Source: Demequina aurantiaca
GTDB taxonomy: Bacteria > Actinomycetota > Actinomycetes > Actinomycetales > Demequinaceae
Assembly (NCBI RefSeq): GCF_000975135.1
Contig: NZ_BBRF01000001.1
Span: 808,380-872,379, forward strand
DNA: 64,000 bases
Direction: 5' to 3'
Below, one piece after another: positions 47,270-56,103 of the stretch. The position numbers and the translations under genes are program-made. The notes under the pieces were generated by a model, which saw only the letters and a list, made by a program, of their open reading frames with translations, was not told the origin of the DNA and did not search any database. The stretch's first letter is position 1. Each line of letters starts with the position of its first letter.

Positions 47270-47650
47270 ATGAACGGCTTCAAGGAAGCGCTTAGTAAGT
47301 ACGCAAAGTTCTCCGGTCGGTCGCGCCGCCGCGAGTTCTGGGGCTTTCACATCACGGTCTACCTCATCGGCCTCGTGATCTTCGGCCTCATCGCGATCTC
47401 GGCCGCGATCAGCGATGGCGAGGGAACCTTCAGCGGGCCGCTGGCGATTGTCGGACTGATCCTCGCGATCGGGTTCGGGCTGTACATCATCATTCCGTCA
47501 CTGTCGGTGGCGTGGCGTCGCTACCAGGACGTCGGTCTTCCCGGCGCCTTGGTTATTCTCGGTTTGATCATTCCGCTCATCACGCTCATCGTGGGCTTCA
47601 TTCCTGGAAAGACTGGCGAGACCCAGTACGGCGCTGACCCCAAGGCGTAA
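47270..47650 (+). CDS. DUF805 membrane protein (copy 4 of 4, divergent)
   Basis: 126 residues from ATG 47270 (GGAA 7 bp upstream fits better than ATG 47264). FSGRSRRREFWGFHITVYL and the ending TQYGADPKA are family-typical, but the central RRxHD motif is replaced by WRRYQDVGLPGALVIL. The loss of His is unlike copies 1-3. TACAAT at 47226 is a possible -10. Confidence 0.88.
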   Translation: MNGFKEALSKYAKFSGRSRRREFWGFHITVYLIGLVIFGLIAISAAISDGEGTFSGPLAIVGLILAIGFGLYIIIPSLSVAWRRYQDVGLPGALVILGLIIPLITLIVGFIPGKTGETQYGADPKA

Positions 47651-47666
47651 GTCTCAACGCAACAGC

Positions 47667-47705
47667 AAAAGGCCGGGCCACCCTTGCGGGTGACCCGGCC
47701 TTTTT
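47667..47705. terminator. Bidirectional terminator between DUF805 copy 4 and ino1
   Basis: AAAAGGCCGGG (47667-47677) with CCCGGCCTTTT (47694-47704), interior CCC/GGG pairing around TTGC, then T47705. T-run on the plus side, A-run on the other, so it can work in both directions between convergent genes. Confidence 0.9.
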
Positions 47706-47733
47706 GCGCCAATCGACGCTAGCGTGTGATCGC

Positions 47734-48825
47734 TTAGCGCTCGACGTCGCCGGCAATGAATGCCTCGACGTTCTTGGCTGACTGCGTGTCCTCGACCTGG
47801 ACCGGCGGGGACTTCATGAAGTACGACGCTGCGGACAGGATGGGGCCACCGACGCCGCGGTCCTTGGCAATCTTCGCGGCGCGCACGGCGTCGATGATGA
47901 TGCCTGCTGAGTTGGGGGAATCCCAGACCTCGAGCTTGTACTCAAGGTTCAGGGGCACCTCGCCAAAGGCGGAACCTTCGAGGCGCACGTAGGCCCACTT
48001 GCGGTCGTCGAGCCACGCGACATAGTCGGACGGGCCGATGTGCACGTTCTTCGAGTCCTTGAGTCCCGCGAGCGGACCCGCAAGGTTCGAGGTGACGGCC
48101 TGCGTCTTGGAGATCTTCTTGGATTCAAGGCGGTCACGCTCGAGCATGTTCTTGAAGTCCATGTTTCCACCGACGTTGAGCTGGTAGGTGCGGTCGAGGC
48201 GCACGCCGCGGTCTTCGAACAGCTTGGCCATCACGCGGTGCGTGATGGTCGCGCCGACCTGTGACTTGATGTCGTCACCGACGATGGCAACGCCAGCATC
48301 CTCGAACTTCTTGGCCCAGACGGGGTCCGAAGCGATGAAGACGGGCAGTGCGTTGACGAACGCGACCTTGGCGTCAATGGCGCACTGCGCGTAGAACTTG
48401 GCGGCCTCTTCCGAACCCACGGGCAGGTAGCACACCAGTACGTCGGCCTCAGTGTCCTTGAGGACCTGGACGACGTCCACGGGGGCCTCGTCAGACTCGG
48501 TGATGGTCTCGCGGTAGTACTTGCCGAGTCCATCAAGCGTGTTGCCGCGCAGCACCTGAACGTCGGTCTTGGGGACATCGGCGATCTTGATGGTGTTGTT
48601 CTCGGAGCACTGTGTGGCCTCCACGAGCTCCTTGCCGACCTTGAGCGAGTCGACGTCGAACGCCGCTACGAACTCGATGTCGGAGACGTGGTAGTCACCG
48701 AACTGGACGTGCATGAGGCCGGGAACAGTGTCGCCCGCCTTGGCGTCCTTGTAAAACTCAACGCCCTGGATGAGCGACGTGGCACAGTTGCCAACGCCCA
48801 CGATGGCGACGCGCAATGAGGCCAT
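47734..48825 (-). CDS. ino1: Inositol-3-phosphate synthase
   Basis: 363 residues. Converts glucose-6-phosphate to 1L-myo-inositol-1-phosphate, the entry to phosphatidylinositol, mycothiol and related compounds. NAD motif [16 protein letters not shown] (about 10-25); later [35 protein letters not shown] and LNVGGNMDF motifs of the family, and [18 protein letters not shown] near the end. Ten bp after padR and co-directional with it. Confidence 0.97.
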   Translation of the reverse strand: MASLRVAIVGVGNCATSLIQGVEFYKDAKAGDTVPGLMHVQFGDYHVSDIEFVAAFDVDSLKVGKELVEATQCSENNTIKIADVPKTDVQVLRGNTLDGLGKYYRETITESDEAPVDVVQVLKDTEADVLVCYLPVGSEEAAKFYAQCAIDAKVAFVNALPVFIASDPVWAKKFEDAGVAIVGDDIKSQVGATITHRVMAKLFEDRGVRLDRTYQLNVGGNMDFKNMLERDRLESKKISKTQAVTSNLAGPLAGLKDSKNVHIGPSDYVAWLDDRKWAYVRLEGSAFGEVPLNLEYKLEVWDSPNSAGIIIDAVRAAKIAKDRGVGGPILSAASYFMKSPPVQVEDTQSAKNVEAFIAGDVER

Positions 48826-48835
48826 GATTGTCTCC

Positions 48836-49426
48836 TTAGTTGTTTTCCCCGCCGGTGGCGGCTTTGGTGTTTCCGCCGGGGGCGGATCGTTCGGTTTCGA
48901 TTAGTTGGTCGAGCCACTGAACCTCGCGTTCGACCCTTTCGAGGCCGTGGCGTTGAAGCTCCGTGGTGTACGCATCGTTGCGCTCGCGGCGCTGCTGCAT
49001 TGATTCAGAGACTTCTTCGAGCCTCTCCGCGAGCCGAGAGCGACGCCCCTCGAGGATGCGTAGGCGCGTCGCTGAGTCTGTTTTGTCGAACATGGAGAAC
49101 CTCACGTCGAAGGCGTCGTCGTCCCACGATGACGCTCCGGCCGAGGCGAGCTCGTCAGCGAGACGCTTCTTGCCCTCGTCGGTGAGGCGGTACGCGATGC
49201 GCGAGCGACGCGAGGTTGCCGCGTGGGCGTCCTCGGCCTCGTTCGCATCGGCGGCGATGAGCCCACTGCCGACCATGCGCTTGAGTGCGGGGTACAACGA
49301 TCCGTAGCTCAGTGCGCGGAACGCGCCAAGCTCGGACCCCAGCTGCTTGCGAAGCTGGTAACCGTGGAGGGGCTGCTCGCTGAGCATGCCCAAGATTGCG
49401 AGCGTGAGTACGTCCGTCTTGGCCAT
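48836..49426 (-). CDS. PadR-family transcriptional regulator
   Basis: 196 residues. N-terminal winged helix typical of Pad[37 protein letters not shown], and [16 protein letters not shown]. The C-terminal half (about 120-190) is a coiled-coil dimerisation region rich in Arg/Glu. Adjacent to ino1 as in mycobacteria, and a palindrome 72 bp upstream is a likely operator, so it probably controls itself and ino1; the ligand is unknown. Confidence 0.92.
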   Translation of the reverse strand: MAKTDVLTLAILGMLSEQPLHGYQLRKQLGSELGAFRALSYGSLYPALKRMVGSGLIAADANEAEDAHAATSRRSRIAYRLTDEGKKRLADELASAGASSWDDDAFDVRFSMFDKTDSATRLRILEGRRSRLAERLEEVSESMQQRRERNDAYTTELQRHGLERVEREVQWLDQLIETERSAPGGNTKAATGGENN

Positions 49427-49497
49427 CGTCCCCTCCTTTCGGTGTCGGGTTGCGGTCCCGCTGGATGCGGTGCGCGAACATCATCATAGCAAACCGT

Positions 49498-49514
49498 TGT
49501 ATCGGCGCGATACA
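49498..49514. promoter_or_regulatory. Candidate PadR operator
   Basis: TGTATCG (49498-49504), GCG, CGATACA (49508-49514): a perfect 7-3-7 palindrome in the padR-PBP intergenic region. PadR proteins bind TGTAT/ATACA-type palindromes. It lies 72 bp upstream of padR and 177 bp upstream of the PBP gene. Confidence 0.65.
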
Positions 49515-49690
49515 TCGAGTAGCGTGTGTTGCGAGGCTGCGGGACAGACTGTCGCAGCAAGTTCGCTGGCACGTATTGGATGTCCCGTTCGTTTAAAGGT
49601 GTGGCGCCGCAGCCACCGCCACCGCTCCAATCTCTATACAACGCAGGTGGCGCCGCCATATCCATCTCCTAATCCCCGGGAACAAATCAC

Positions 49691-52057
49691 GTGACAGAAC
49701 CCAAGTCCACCCCACAACGCACGTCCGCGTTCAAGCCCGTCACCGGGACGCAGGCCACCTCGGCACGCCCTGCTGCGGGTGCTCCCGTTCGCAAGTCGAC
49801 GCGAGCCGCCGGGGCCAAGCCGGCCGCGGCATCGGGCAGCGTGAAGGCGTCGGCGCCCGCAACTAAGACCGGTGGAGCGGGCAAGGGCTCGGGAAACGGT
49901 GGATCTGGTGGAGGCAAGGGCGGCGCACGCAAGCAACGTCGCGCGGACATGCCACGCTGGAAGCGGATTCTGCGAGGAGTGGGCCTGTGGGCGCTCATCG
50001 GCGGCCTGGTCACGGCCACCGCAGCAGTCATCGGACTGGTCGTCGTGTATTCGACGCTCGAGGTTCCAGAGCCCAATGACTTCGCTCTCCAGCAGTCCTC
50101 AATCATCTACTACGCCGACGGCTCCGAGATGGGACGCCTAGGCGAGGCGAATCGCGAGATCGTCGACATCGACACCCTCCCTGACTACGTCGGCAACGTG
50201 TTCGTCGCTGCCGAGGACCGCAGCTTCTATACCAACCCCGGTGTGGACGTGTTGGGCATGGGACGCGCGTTATTTAAGACCGTGGTCGAGGGCAAGACTC
50301 AGGGTGGCTCGACCATCACGCAGCAGTACGTCGAGCGCTACTACGTGGGCGAGACCACCACGGACATTCCGGGCAAGATCAAGGAAGCCCTGATGGCGAT
50401 GAAGATCGACTCGCAGCAGGACAAGTCCGAGGTGCTCGGCAACTACATCAACACCATTTACTTTGGCCGTGGCGCCTACGGTATCGAGGCCGCCGCGAAC
50501 GAATACTTTGGCAAGCACGCCGCGGACCTGACGCTGTCGGAGTCAGCGATGCTCGCGGGAATCGTGCCGGCGCCGAGTGCGTGGGACCCGCGCCTCGACC
50601 CCGAGACGGCAGAGCAGAAGTGGAACTACGTGCTCGACGGCATGGTCGAGACCGGCTTCATCACGCAGACCGAGCGTGACGCCCAGACGTTCCCCGAGAC
50701 GATCGAGTACAAGCAGAACGATGTCTTCGGTGGCACCAAGGGCTACCTGCTGCAAGCCGCCATCGACGAGACGGTCGCAGACACGGGCGTGACTCGCGAA
50801 GACATTGAGACGCGTGGCTTCAAGATCACCACGACGATCAACCCCGAGCACCAGGCCGATGCGGTGGCGGCCGTGAAGCAGATGCCAGAGGGGGCCGACC
50901 CCAACATGCGGGTCGCTGCGGTCACGATGGACCCCACCACCGGCGCAGTGACGTCGATGTACGGCGGCGACGACTACTTGGAGATTCAGCGCAACGCCGT
51001 GACACAGGACATCGCGCAGGCTGGCTCGACGTTCAAGCCGTTCGCGCTGATCAGTGGGCTTGAGCGCGGAATCGGCCTGGGCACCGAGTACATCGCGAAT
51101 AGTCCGATGTCCTTCCCTGGATTCGAGAAGCCAGTTCAGAACTTTGGCAACCAGAGCTTTGGCAAGGTCAATCTAATCAAGGCAACCCAGGACTCCATTA
51201 ACACGGCGTACATCCAGCTCTCCGAGGAGGTGGGCTCGCAGTCCGTCATGGAGACCGCGATCCGCGCCGGTATCCCCGAGGACACGAATGGATTGGACGC
51301 CAGTCTCAACAACGTCCTGGGAAACGCGTCCCCTCACGCGATCGACATGGCGTCCGCCTACGCGACCATCGCGAACGCGGGAGTCAGCACCGAGCCCTTC
51401 ATGGTGAGCGAGGTGCTCGAAAGTGACGGCACAGAGTTCTTCAAGCATGAGGTCACGACCGAGGACGTCTTTGCCGCGGATGTGATGGCCGACACCGCTT
51501 ACGCGATGCAGCAGGTCGTCAACTACGGCTCGGGCACCTTCGCCAAGGAGATCGGTCGTCCGCTGGCGGGCAAGACCGGCACGTCGACGGACAACAAGTC
51601 CGCATGGTTCGTGGGCTTCGCCCCCAACATGGTGGGAGCGGTGGCCATGTATCAGGTAGGCGAGGACGGCTCCGCCGAGACGATTACACCGTTCGCTGGG
51701 TTCAACCAGATCACGGGTGGCTCCGTCCCGGTCCGAGTATGGACATGGATGATGGACCCCATCCTTGAGGACATGCCGGTCGTTGACTTCCCGGCGCGCG
51801 CCAGCGTGGGCACCGATCACAAGATCGTTAAGCCTGAGCCTTCGCCGACGCCGTCGGTCACCCCGTCCGCGACTCCGGAGCCCACGCAGGCACCCGTGCC
51901 GCAGCCGTCAGCAACGCCAGATCCGCAGCCCACGCAGGCTCCGGTGCCCCAGCCGTCGGCAACGCCAGATCCGCAGCCCACGCAGGCTCCGGTGCCGCAG
52001 CCGTCAGTAACACCGGCACCGGCGGCCGCTGGTGCCGCGGTACCAGCAGTCCCCTAG
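49691..52057 (+). CDS. Class A penicillin-binding protein (GT51 + transpeptidase)
   Basis: 788 residues, GTG 49691. A basic, Gly/Ala-rich cytoplasmic part (about 1-95) is followed by one membrane helix (about 97-120). GT51 domain: FVAAEDRSFYTNPGVD (catalytic Glu about 174) and GGSTITQQYVERYY. Transpeptidase: AGSTFKPFAL (SxxK Ser about 445), SINTAY (SxN), and GKTGTS (KTG about 626). The tail (about 720-788) is Pro/Gln/Ala/Thr-rich with a 16-residue repeat. No PASTA domain. It polymerises and cross-links peptidoglycan. Its stop overlaps the FemAB-like gene by CTAG. Confidence 0.95.
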   Translation: MTEPKSTPQRTSAFKPVTGTQATSARPAAGAPVRKSTRAAGAKPAAASGSVKASAPATKTGGAGKGSGNGGSGGGKGGARKQRRADMPRWKRILRGVGLWALIGGLVTATAAVIGLVVVYSTLEVPEPNDFALQQSSIIYYADGSEMGRLGEANREIVDIDTLPDYVGNVFVAAEDRSFYTNPGVDVLGMGRALFKTVVEGKTQGGSTITQQYVERYYVGETTTDIPGKIKEALMAMKIDSQQDKSEVLGNYINTIYFGRGAYGIEAAANEYFGKHAADLTLSESAMLAGIVPAPSAWDPRLDPETAEQKWNYVLDGMVETGFITQTERDAQTFPETIEYKQNDVFGGTKGYLLQAAIDETVADTGVTREDIETRGFKITTTINPEHQADAVAAVKQMPEGADPNMRVAAVTMDPTTGAVTSMYGGDDYLEIQRNAVTQDIAQAGSTFKPFALISGLERGIGLGTEYIANSPMSFPGFEKPVQNFGNQSFGKVNLIKATQDSINTAYIQLSEEVGSQSVMETAIRAGIPEDTNGLDASLNNVLGNASPHAIDMASAYATIANAGVSTEPFMVSEVLESDGTEFFKHEVTTEDVFAADVMADTAYAMQQVVNYGSGTFAKEIGRPLAGKTGTSTDNKSAWFVGFAPNMVGAVAMYQVGEDGSAETITPFAGFNQITGGSVPVRVWTWMMDPILEDMPVVDFPARASVGTDHKIVKPEPSPTPSVTPSATPEPTQAPVPQPSATPDPQPTQAPVPQPSATPDPQPTQAPVPQPSVTPAPAAAGAAVPAVP
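51883..52014 (+). repeat. 48-bp coding tandem repeat in PBP tail
   Basis: Units start at 51883, 51931 and 51979, each 48 bp and nearly identical, the third partial. They encode PVPQPSATPDPQPTQA repeats at the extracellular C-terminus. In-frame length means copy number can change without breaking the protein. Confidence 0.92.
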
Positions 52058-53100
52058 CCGCGGATGGTGCGCTTGGCCTTGAGAGCGGCCTTGAGCAGGC
52101 GGTACTTGGTGGGCTTGACGAGTACATCCCAGGCGCCGTCGATGGCACTCTCCGGACCCCATTTGCGCTTGAAGTCCCCAACGCTGGCCAGCGACGGTGC
52201 GCGCTCGGACTCCACGCCCATGAGATCGAGCGCCGTAGCGCCGGCCTCCTGCAGCGACGCACGCATGGTCCACACGAGCACTGCGGCGGCGTCGATGTCG
52301 CGCGCCTCGGCGTTACCGGCGGCGTAGTAGTAGACAGCGCCGGTGCCGTAGACGGTGGAGAGAACCCAAGCGACGGCGCGGCCCGCCGGTTCGCCATTGG
52401 GGCCCACGTCGGTACGCCGTGCCACATACATGCGTGCGTTCTCCCCGAGCGCCTCGAGCATCCCCCAGTACACCTCGGGCGGATAGATCGCGAACTCGTC
52501 GCGGCCGGCGGTCTCCTCGTAGATCGCGTAGAGCTCGTCGAAGGCCTCGCGTGTCAGGTCCTTCTCCCAGCTTGCGGTGGTGCCCTCGATTCGCAATGCG
52601 CGCCTCATTCGGGCGCGCGACTTCTTGGACAGGCTCGCGAGGTAGGCATCATCATCGAGCGTGAGGTCGATCACCACGGTGCGGTCATACGTGATGGTCT
52701 GCAGCAGTTCGTGCAGGTCCGGCGCGCTGTGGCGTGCGTGCATGCGCAGAAACACAATATGAGGCGCTTCGGCCTTGACATAGGTTGTCAGCGCGTCGCG
52801 GAGAGCGCGTTCGCTGGACTCGGTCTGCTCCCCAATCCAGGTGGGACCATGCTTAGCCCACAGGTAATCGAAGCCGCGCCCGGCGTATTCGGTCAGGGCG
52901 ATCAGCGCGAATGGCTCGGTGGCATCGCCCGCGAAAGCCCCGACACGGCGCCACGGCATACGGCCGTCAACCACGGCATCGTACGCATCCCAGGGGGGTG
53001 TCTGTTCAATGGCGATGGCGTGCGCGGCCGTATCGGCAAAGGCGAGGTAGGCGGCATCATCGAGGGCCTCGATACGCACGGATTCAGTCGGAGAACTCAT
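52054..53100 (-). CDS. FemAB/FemX-like peptidoglycan cross-bridge transferase
   Basis: 348 residues, no signal peptide. Two GNAT-like halves; SLSKKSRARMRRALRIEG is the conserved basic segment, and DEFAIYPPEVYWGMLEAL with VSTVYGTGAVYYYAAGNAEA and the ending VGDFKRKWGPE (FKRxWGG-like) match FemX/MurM-type enzymes. These add an amino acid from aminoacyl-tRNA to the stem-peptide side chain of lipid II. The first residue of the bridge is the likely product, identity unknown. Convergent with the PBP, stops overlapping in CTAG. Confidence 0.85.
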   Translation of the reverse strand: MSSPTESVRIEALDDAAYLAFADTAAHAIAIEQTPPWDAYDAVVDGRMPWRRVGAFAGDATEPFALIALTEYAGRGFDYLWAKHGPTWIGEQTESSERALRDALTTYVKAEAPHIVFLRMHARHSAPDLHELLQTITYDRTVVIDLTLDDDAYLASLSKKSRARMRRALRIEGTTASWEKDLTREAFDELYAIYEETAGRDEFAIYPPEVYWGMLEALGENARMYVARRTDVGPNGEPAGRAVAWVLSTVYGTGAVYYYAAGNAEARDIDAAAVLVWTMRASLQEAGATALDLMGVESERAPSLASVGDFKRKWGPESAIDGAWDVLVKPTKYRLLKAALKAKRTIRG

Positions 53101-53151
53101 GTGCCGAGCCTAGACCGCGCGTGCGCAGGGAAGTAATCAGACACGGTGGGT

Positions 53152-53157
53152 GATAAT
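53152..53157 (+). promoter_or_regulatory. -10 element for a probable leaderless transcript
   Basis: GATAAT, preceded by TG one base away (extended -10), places the start of transcription at about 53163-53164, right on GTG 53164. No ribosome site precedes either GTG 53146 or 53164, so translation is probably leaderless. Confidence 0.5.
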
Positions 53158-53163
53158 GGGCGC

Positions 53164-54333
53164 GTGGACACGGTGCGGACTTCTCTGGCGGAATTGACCT
53201 CGACGGCCGCGGAAGACTGGCACCTGGTGTTCAAGGCGCGGTACGGAATGCAGCAGGTGTTCGCGGCTCTCAACGCCGCCAGCGAGGTTCGCGGCGTGGT
53301 GACCCAGTCGCTGACCTGTGCGACTGCCGTCGATCCCATCATGGTGGCTGGCCAGCGGCCCGTGTACGGAGACATCAGCGAGCAGTCGTTGGCGCTGGAC
53401 CCCGACCGTCTCCCGGCCCCCGCATCCTGGGGCGCGGTCGTGATCCAACACACATTCGGCATCGTCGACGCGGCGCGGTCGGCACGTCTTGCGGCTGCCG
53501 CGCGTGCCAATTCAGCGCTGGTGGTGGAGGATTCCGCACATGCCCTTGGGCGCATGGTGCGGTCCGCCGACGGCACGCCGCTTGCGGATGTCTCGATCCA
53601 TTCGTTTGGCGCAGAGAAGTCCCTGCCGACCAAATTCGGTGGAGCCATCTGGGTAAACCCTGAGATGGCCGACACGGCTGTGCGCGAGGACATCACGCGA
53701 CGGCTCGAGAGCATGCGCCCCCCTGGATCCCGGTTGGCGTTGGCCGCACGCACGTACCGACTGCAAATGGCCGTCCTGCGCAGGCTGCCGGGTGGCGTGG
53801 GCCGCGCCACAAGACGCGCGTTGACCTCCGCGAAGTTGTTCGAGCCCCCGGTCGCACCCTCCGAGCAGGAGGGCAGGCTCGCCCACTCCGACGTGGGCGC
53901 CTCGCCTTGGGTGGTGGGCCACATGTCGGAGCATTTGCCCGGCCTTGCGGCCTTGGAGGCCACCCGCATTGCGGCAGTCGGCGTCTACGCGAAGGTGCTG
54001 TCGGACCTCATGCCATGGAGCGCGGACGTGGTGGGCCAGCCGCTCATTCGGATGCCACTACTGACGCCCGATGCTGTGGATACGGCTGCCGTAGTTGACG
54101 CTCTGCGGGACCGGGGCATCTACGTGGGCACCTGGTACCGGCCGGCGCTCTTTCCTGGGGTAGCCGACCCGGAGGCGTACTGCTACGACCCCAACGACCC
54201 CAATCTCAGCGTCACTCGGGACGTGATCGAGCGCATCGTGAACCTGCCGACGTCCGTCACCGAGGCCGAGGCGGAACGCATTGCACGTGACACCCTCGAC
54301 GTTCTCGAAGTGCTTAGGAACGCGAGTACTTAA
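53164..54333 (+). CDS. DegT/DnrJ/EryC1-type PLP aminotransferase
   Basis: 389 residues if GTG 53164 is used (53146 gives six more). PLP fold type I: VIQHTFGIVDAAR, VVEDSAHALGRM (PLP-contacting Asp), and FGAEKSLPTKFGGAIWV with the Schiff-base Lys; VGTWYRPALFPG, then LNLPTSVTEAEAERI, which is the standard DegT ending. Family members aminate sugar ketones on nucleotide carriers, though some act on other keto substrates. Between a FemAB and an ATP-grasp gene it may supply an amino compound for the envelope (inference). Its last 20 bp overlap the ATP-grasp gene. Confidence 0.8.
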   Translation: MDTVRTSLAELTSTAAEDWHLVFKARYGMQQVFAALNAASEVRGVVTQSLTCATAVDPIMVAGQRPVYGDISEQSLALDPDRLPAPASWGAVVIQHTFGIVDAARSARLAAAARANSALVVEDSAHALGRMVRSADGTPLADVSIHSFGAEKSLPTKFGGAIWVNPEMADTAVREDITRRLESMRPPGSRLALAARTYRLQMAVLRRLPGGVGRATRRALTSAKLFEPPVAPSEQEGRLAHSDVGASPWVVGHMSEHLPGLAALEATRIAAVGVYAKVLSDLMPWSADVVGQPLIRMPLLTPDAVDTAAVVDALRDRGIYVGTWYRPALFPGVADPEAYCYDPNDPNLSVTRDVIERIVNLPTSVTEAEAERIARDTLDVLEVLRNAST

Positions 54334-55534
54334 AGGTCGACAGCGTATGACGCAGGTCGATGCGCAGCACCATCAGGAGGCGACTTACGCCCATATCCGG
54401 TCGGTACCAGAGCGTGTGTGCCGTGCGGCGGCGGGCGGCGGCGCGCACTCGCTTGCGTAGGGGGCGCGGGATAAACAGGCGCGAGACCAGGCGCGGCAGG
54501 TTGATCCACAGCGCCTCAACGGTGGTGACCTGATCACCGGGATCGCGACCGTACACACGATCCTCGACGAGCGCTCGGGCAATGTTGCCCCCGGCGGCCA
54601 TCGTGTAATAGCACGCGGCACCCTGGCGCAGGTTGAGCTCGAGCACCTTGGAGGTGTCGTCTCGGTGGTCGCGCATCACGTCGAAATTCGCAGTGCCGGT
54701 GTATCCCACCGCATCAAGCAGGCTGCGCATCGACTCCGTTAGCTGGGGATCATCGATGGTCAGGATGGCGTCGTAGTTGCCCACGCGATCCGGGTGCTGG
54801 TCCGCCATCACGATCTGGCCGACCGAGGCGAGCCGCATCTTGCCCTGGACGTCGGAATAGGTGTTGGCGACGCGCATGACGGTCTCGTCGCCCGGGATGA
54901 ACTCTTGGACGATCATGTCGTCGTCGTAGCCGCCGCCAAAGACGCGCTCGACCACATCGCGCAGTTGCGCCGCGTTGTCGACGCGATAGATCTTCTGCTT
55001 GCCGGCAAAGGATAGGCGCTGGTAAATATCAGTATTGGAGGGCTTGGCAATGACCGGATACGAGAAGGGCAGATCCTCGCCGATGCTCTGGTCGCCCTGT
55101 TGCGAGGACGTCACCACGGTGGTGCGGGGGTGGGGAATGCCGAACTCCTCGCAGGTGCGATAGAACGCCGTCTTGTCAATCAGCTTGTCCGCGAGTTGGC
55201 GGTCCACGAGGGGGACGATGTAGCGCTCCTCAAGCACGTCACGGTGGTCGATCACGACGTTCGTGTAGTACTCGATGGTCGGAATCAGCAGCAACTGACG
55301 ATCCCGGTGCTCGTCGGCGATCCCGAGGAGCGTCGCGACGATCGCCTCTGGAGCGTCAAAATCCCGTGACGCACGGACCTCGATGATCGAAGACTTCGCG
55401 GTCTCGTGAAGTGCAGCACGCCCGAGTACCAGGCTGCGCACCTGGTAGGCCTCGTGAAGCGATCGCGCAATGTTGTAGGCGCCGACTCCCGTACCGAGGA
55501 TGACGGGAACAAAATCGTCGTTGCCAAGCTTCAT
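54314..55534 (-). CDS. ATP-grasp ligase (D-aspartate-ligase-like, carboxylate-amine)
   Basis: 406 residues. N-terminal [26 protein letters not shown] domain; ATP-grasp core [17 protein letters not shown] and [16 protein letters not shown]; metal ligands in [29 protein letters not shown] (Glu and Asn of xLELNLR, read in parts). The C-terminus is very basic with many Arg. Architecture and neighbours are like the ligase (Asl) that adds D-Asp to the stem-peptide side chain in Gram-positive bacteria; a D-Glu or D-Asp bridge residue is proposed. Convergent and overlapping with the DegT gene. Confidence 0.78.
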   Translation of the reverse strand: MKLGNDDFVPVILGTGVGAYNIARSLHEAYQVRSLVLGRAALHETAKSSIIEVRASRDFDAPEAIVATLLGIADEHRDRQLLLIPTIEYYTNVVIDHRDVLEERYIVPLVDRQLADKLIDKTAFYRTCEEFGIPHPRTTVVTSSQQGDQSIGEDLPFSYPVIAKPSNTDIYQRLSFAGKQKIYRVDNAAQLRDVVERVFGGGYDDDMIVQEFIPGDETVMRVANTYSDVQGKMRLASVGQIVMADQHPDRVGNYDAILTIDDPQLTESMRSLLDAVGYTGTANFDVMRDHRDDTSKVLELNLRQGAACYYTMAAGGNIARALVEDRVYGRDPGDQVTTVEALWINLPRLVSRLFIPRPLRKRVRAAARRRTAHTLWYRPDMGVSRLLMVLRIDLRHTLSTFKYSRS

Positions 55535-55652
55535 GCGGTGCTGCCCTCCGGGTGGTGAAACTCACGTCAGAGGCATCCTACGGGAGCGCCGAAGGGGTGA
55601 GCCTGGCCCCTGCACTTCCGAATGTCGGGCCAGCAAGGTATTCTTGTGCGTT

Positions 55653-55733
55653 GTGGAAAAGGTCCTGCCGCCATCGGCGGGAATCTCCACTACTGCGTAA
55701 CCCTCCTGCCACGGATCGTCCGTGGCCGTTTTT
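55653..55733 (+). promoter_or_regulatory. Structured rpsF leader with intrinsic terminator
   Basis: First hairpin: outer GTGGA (55653-55657)/TCCAC (55686-55690), inner CCGCC (55668-55672)/GGCGG (55676-55680). Second: GCCACGGA (55708-55715)/TCCGTGGC (55719-55726) followed by GTTTTT (55728-55733), a textbook terminator only 23 bp before the rpsF ATG. A leader of this kind fits control by the S6:S18 complex, which is known to bind rpsF leader RNA in many bacteria. Confidence 0.6.
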
Positions 55734-55755
55734 AGTCCAGAGGAGGTGGGTATTA

Positions 55756-56046
55756 ATGCGCCAGTACGAAATGATGGTCATCCTTGACCCCGAGGTAGAA
55801 GAGCGCACGGTTCAGCCGTCGCTCGAGAAGTACCTGACGGTTATCACCAATGACAAGGGCACGGTCGACAAGCTCGACATCTGGGGCCGTCGTCGTTTGG
55901 CTTACCCGATCAAGAAGAAGGCAGACGGTATCTACGCGGTGGTGAACTTCACCTCCGAGTCGGCTACCGCCAAGGAGCTCGAGCGTCAGCTCGGACTCAA
56001 CGAGTCCATTCTTCGCACCAAGCTGCTTCGTCCGGACGCACACTAG
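55756..56046 (+). CDS. rpsF: 30S ribosomal protein S6
   Basis: 96 residues from ATG 55756, which follows AGGAGGTG; a longer open frame upstream runs through the structured leader and is rejected. [20 protein letters not shown] and [21 protein letters not shown] are diagnostic of S6. First gene of rpsF-ssb-rpsR-rplI. Confidence 0.97.
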   Translation: MRQYEMMVILDPEVEERTVQPSLEKYLTVITNDKGTVDKLDIWGRRRLAYPIKKKADGIYAVVNFTSESATAKELERQLGLNESILRTKLLRPDAH

Positions 56047-56103
56047 TCCGGACGCTCGTTCCGACTCTCACTAAATACAACACACGAAACCGAAGGAAAC
56101 ACC

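Noticed and set aside
51883..52014. Possible CRISPR-like direct repeats
   Set aside because: Units are contiguous without spacers and encode the PBP tail in frame.
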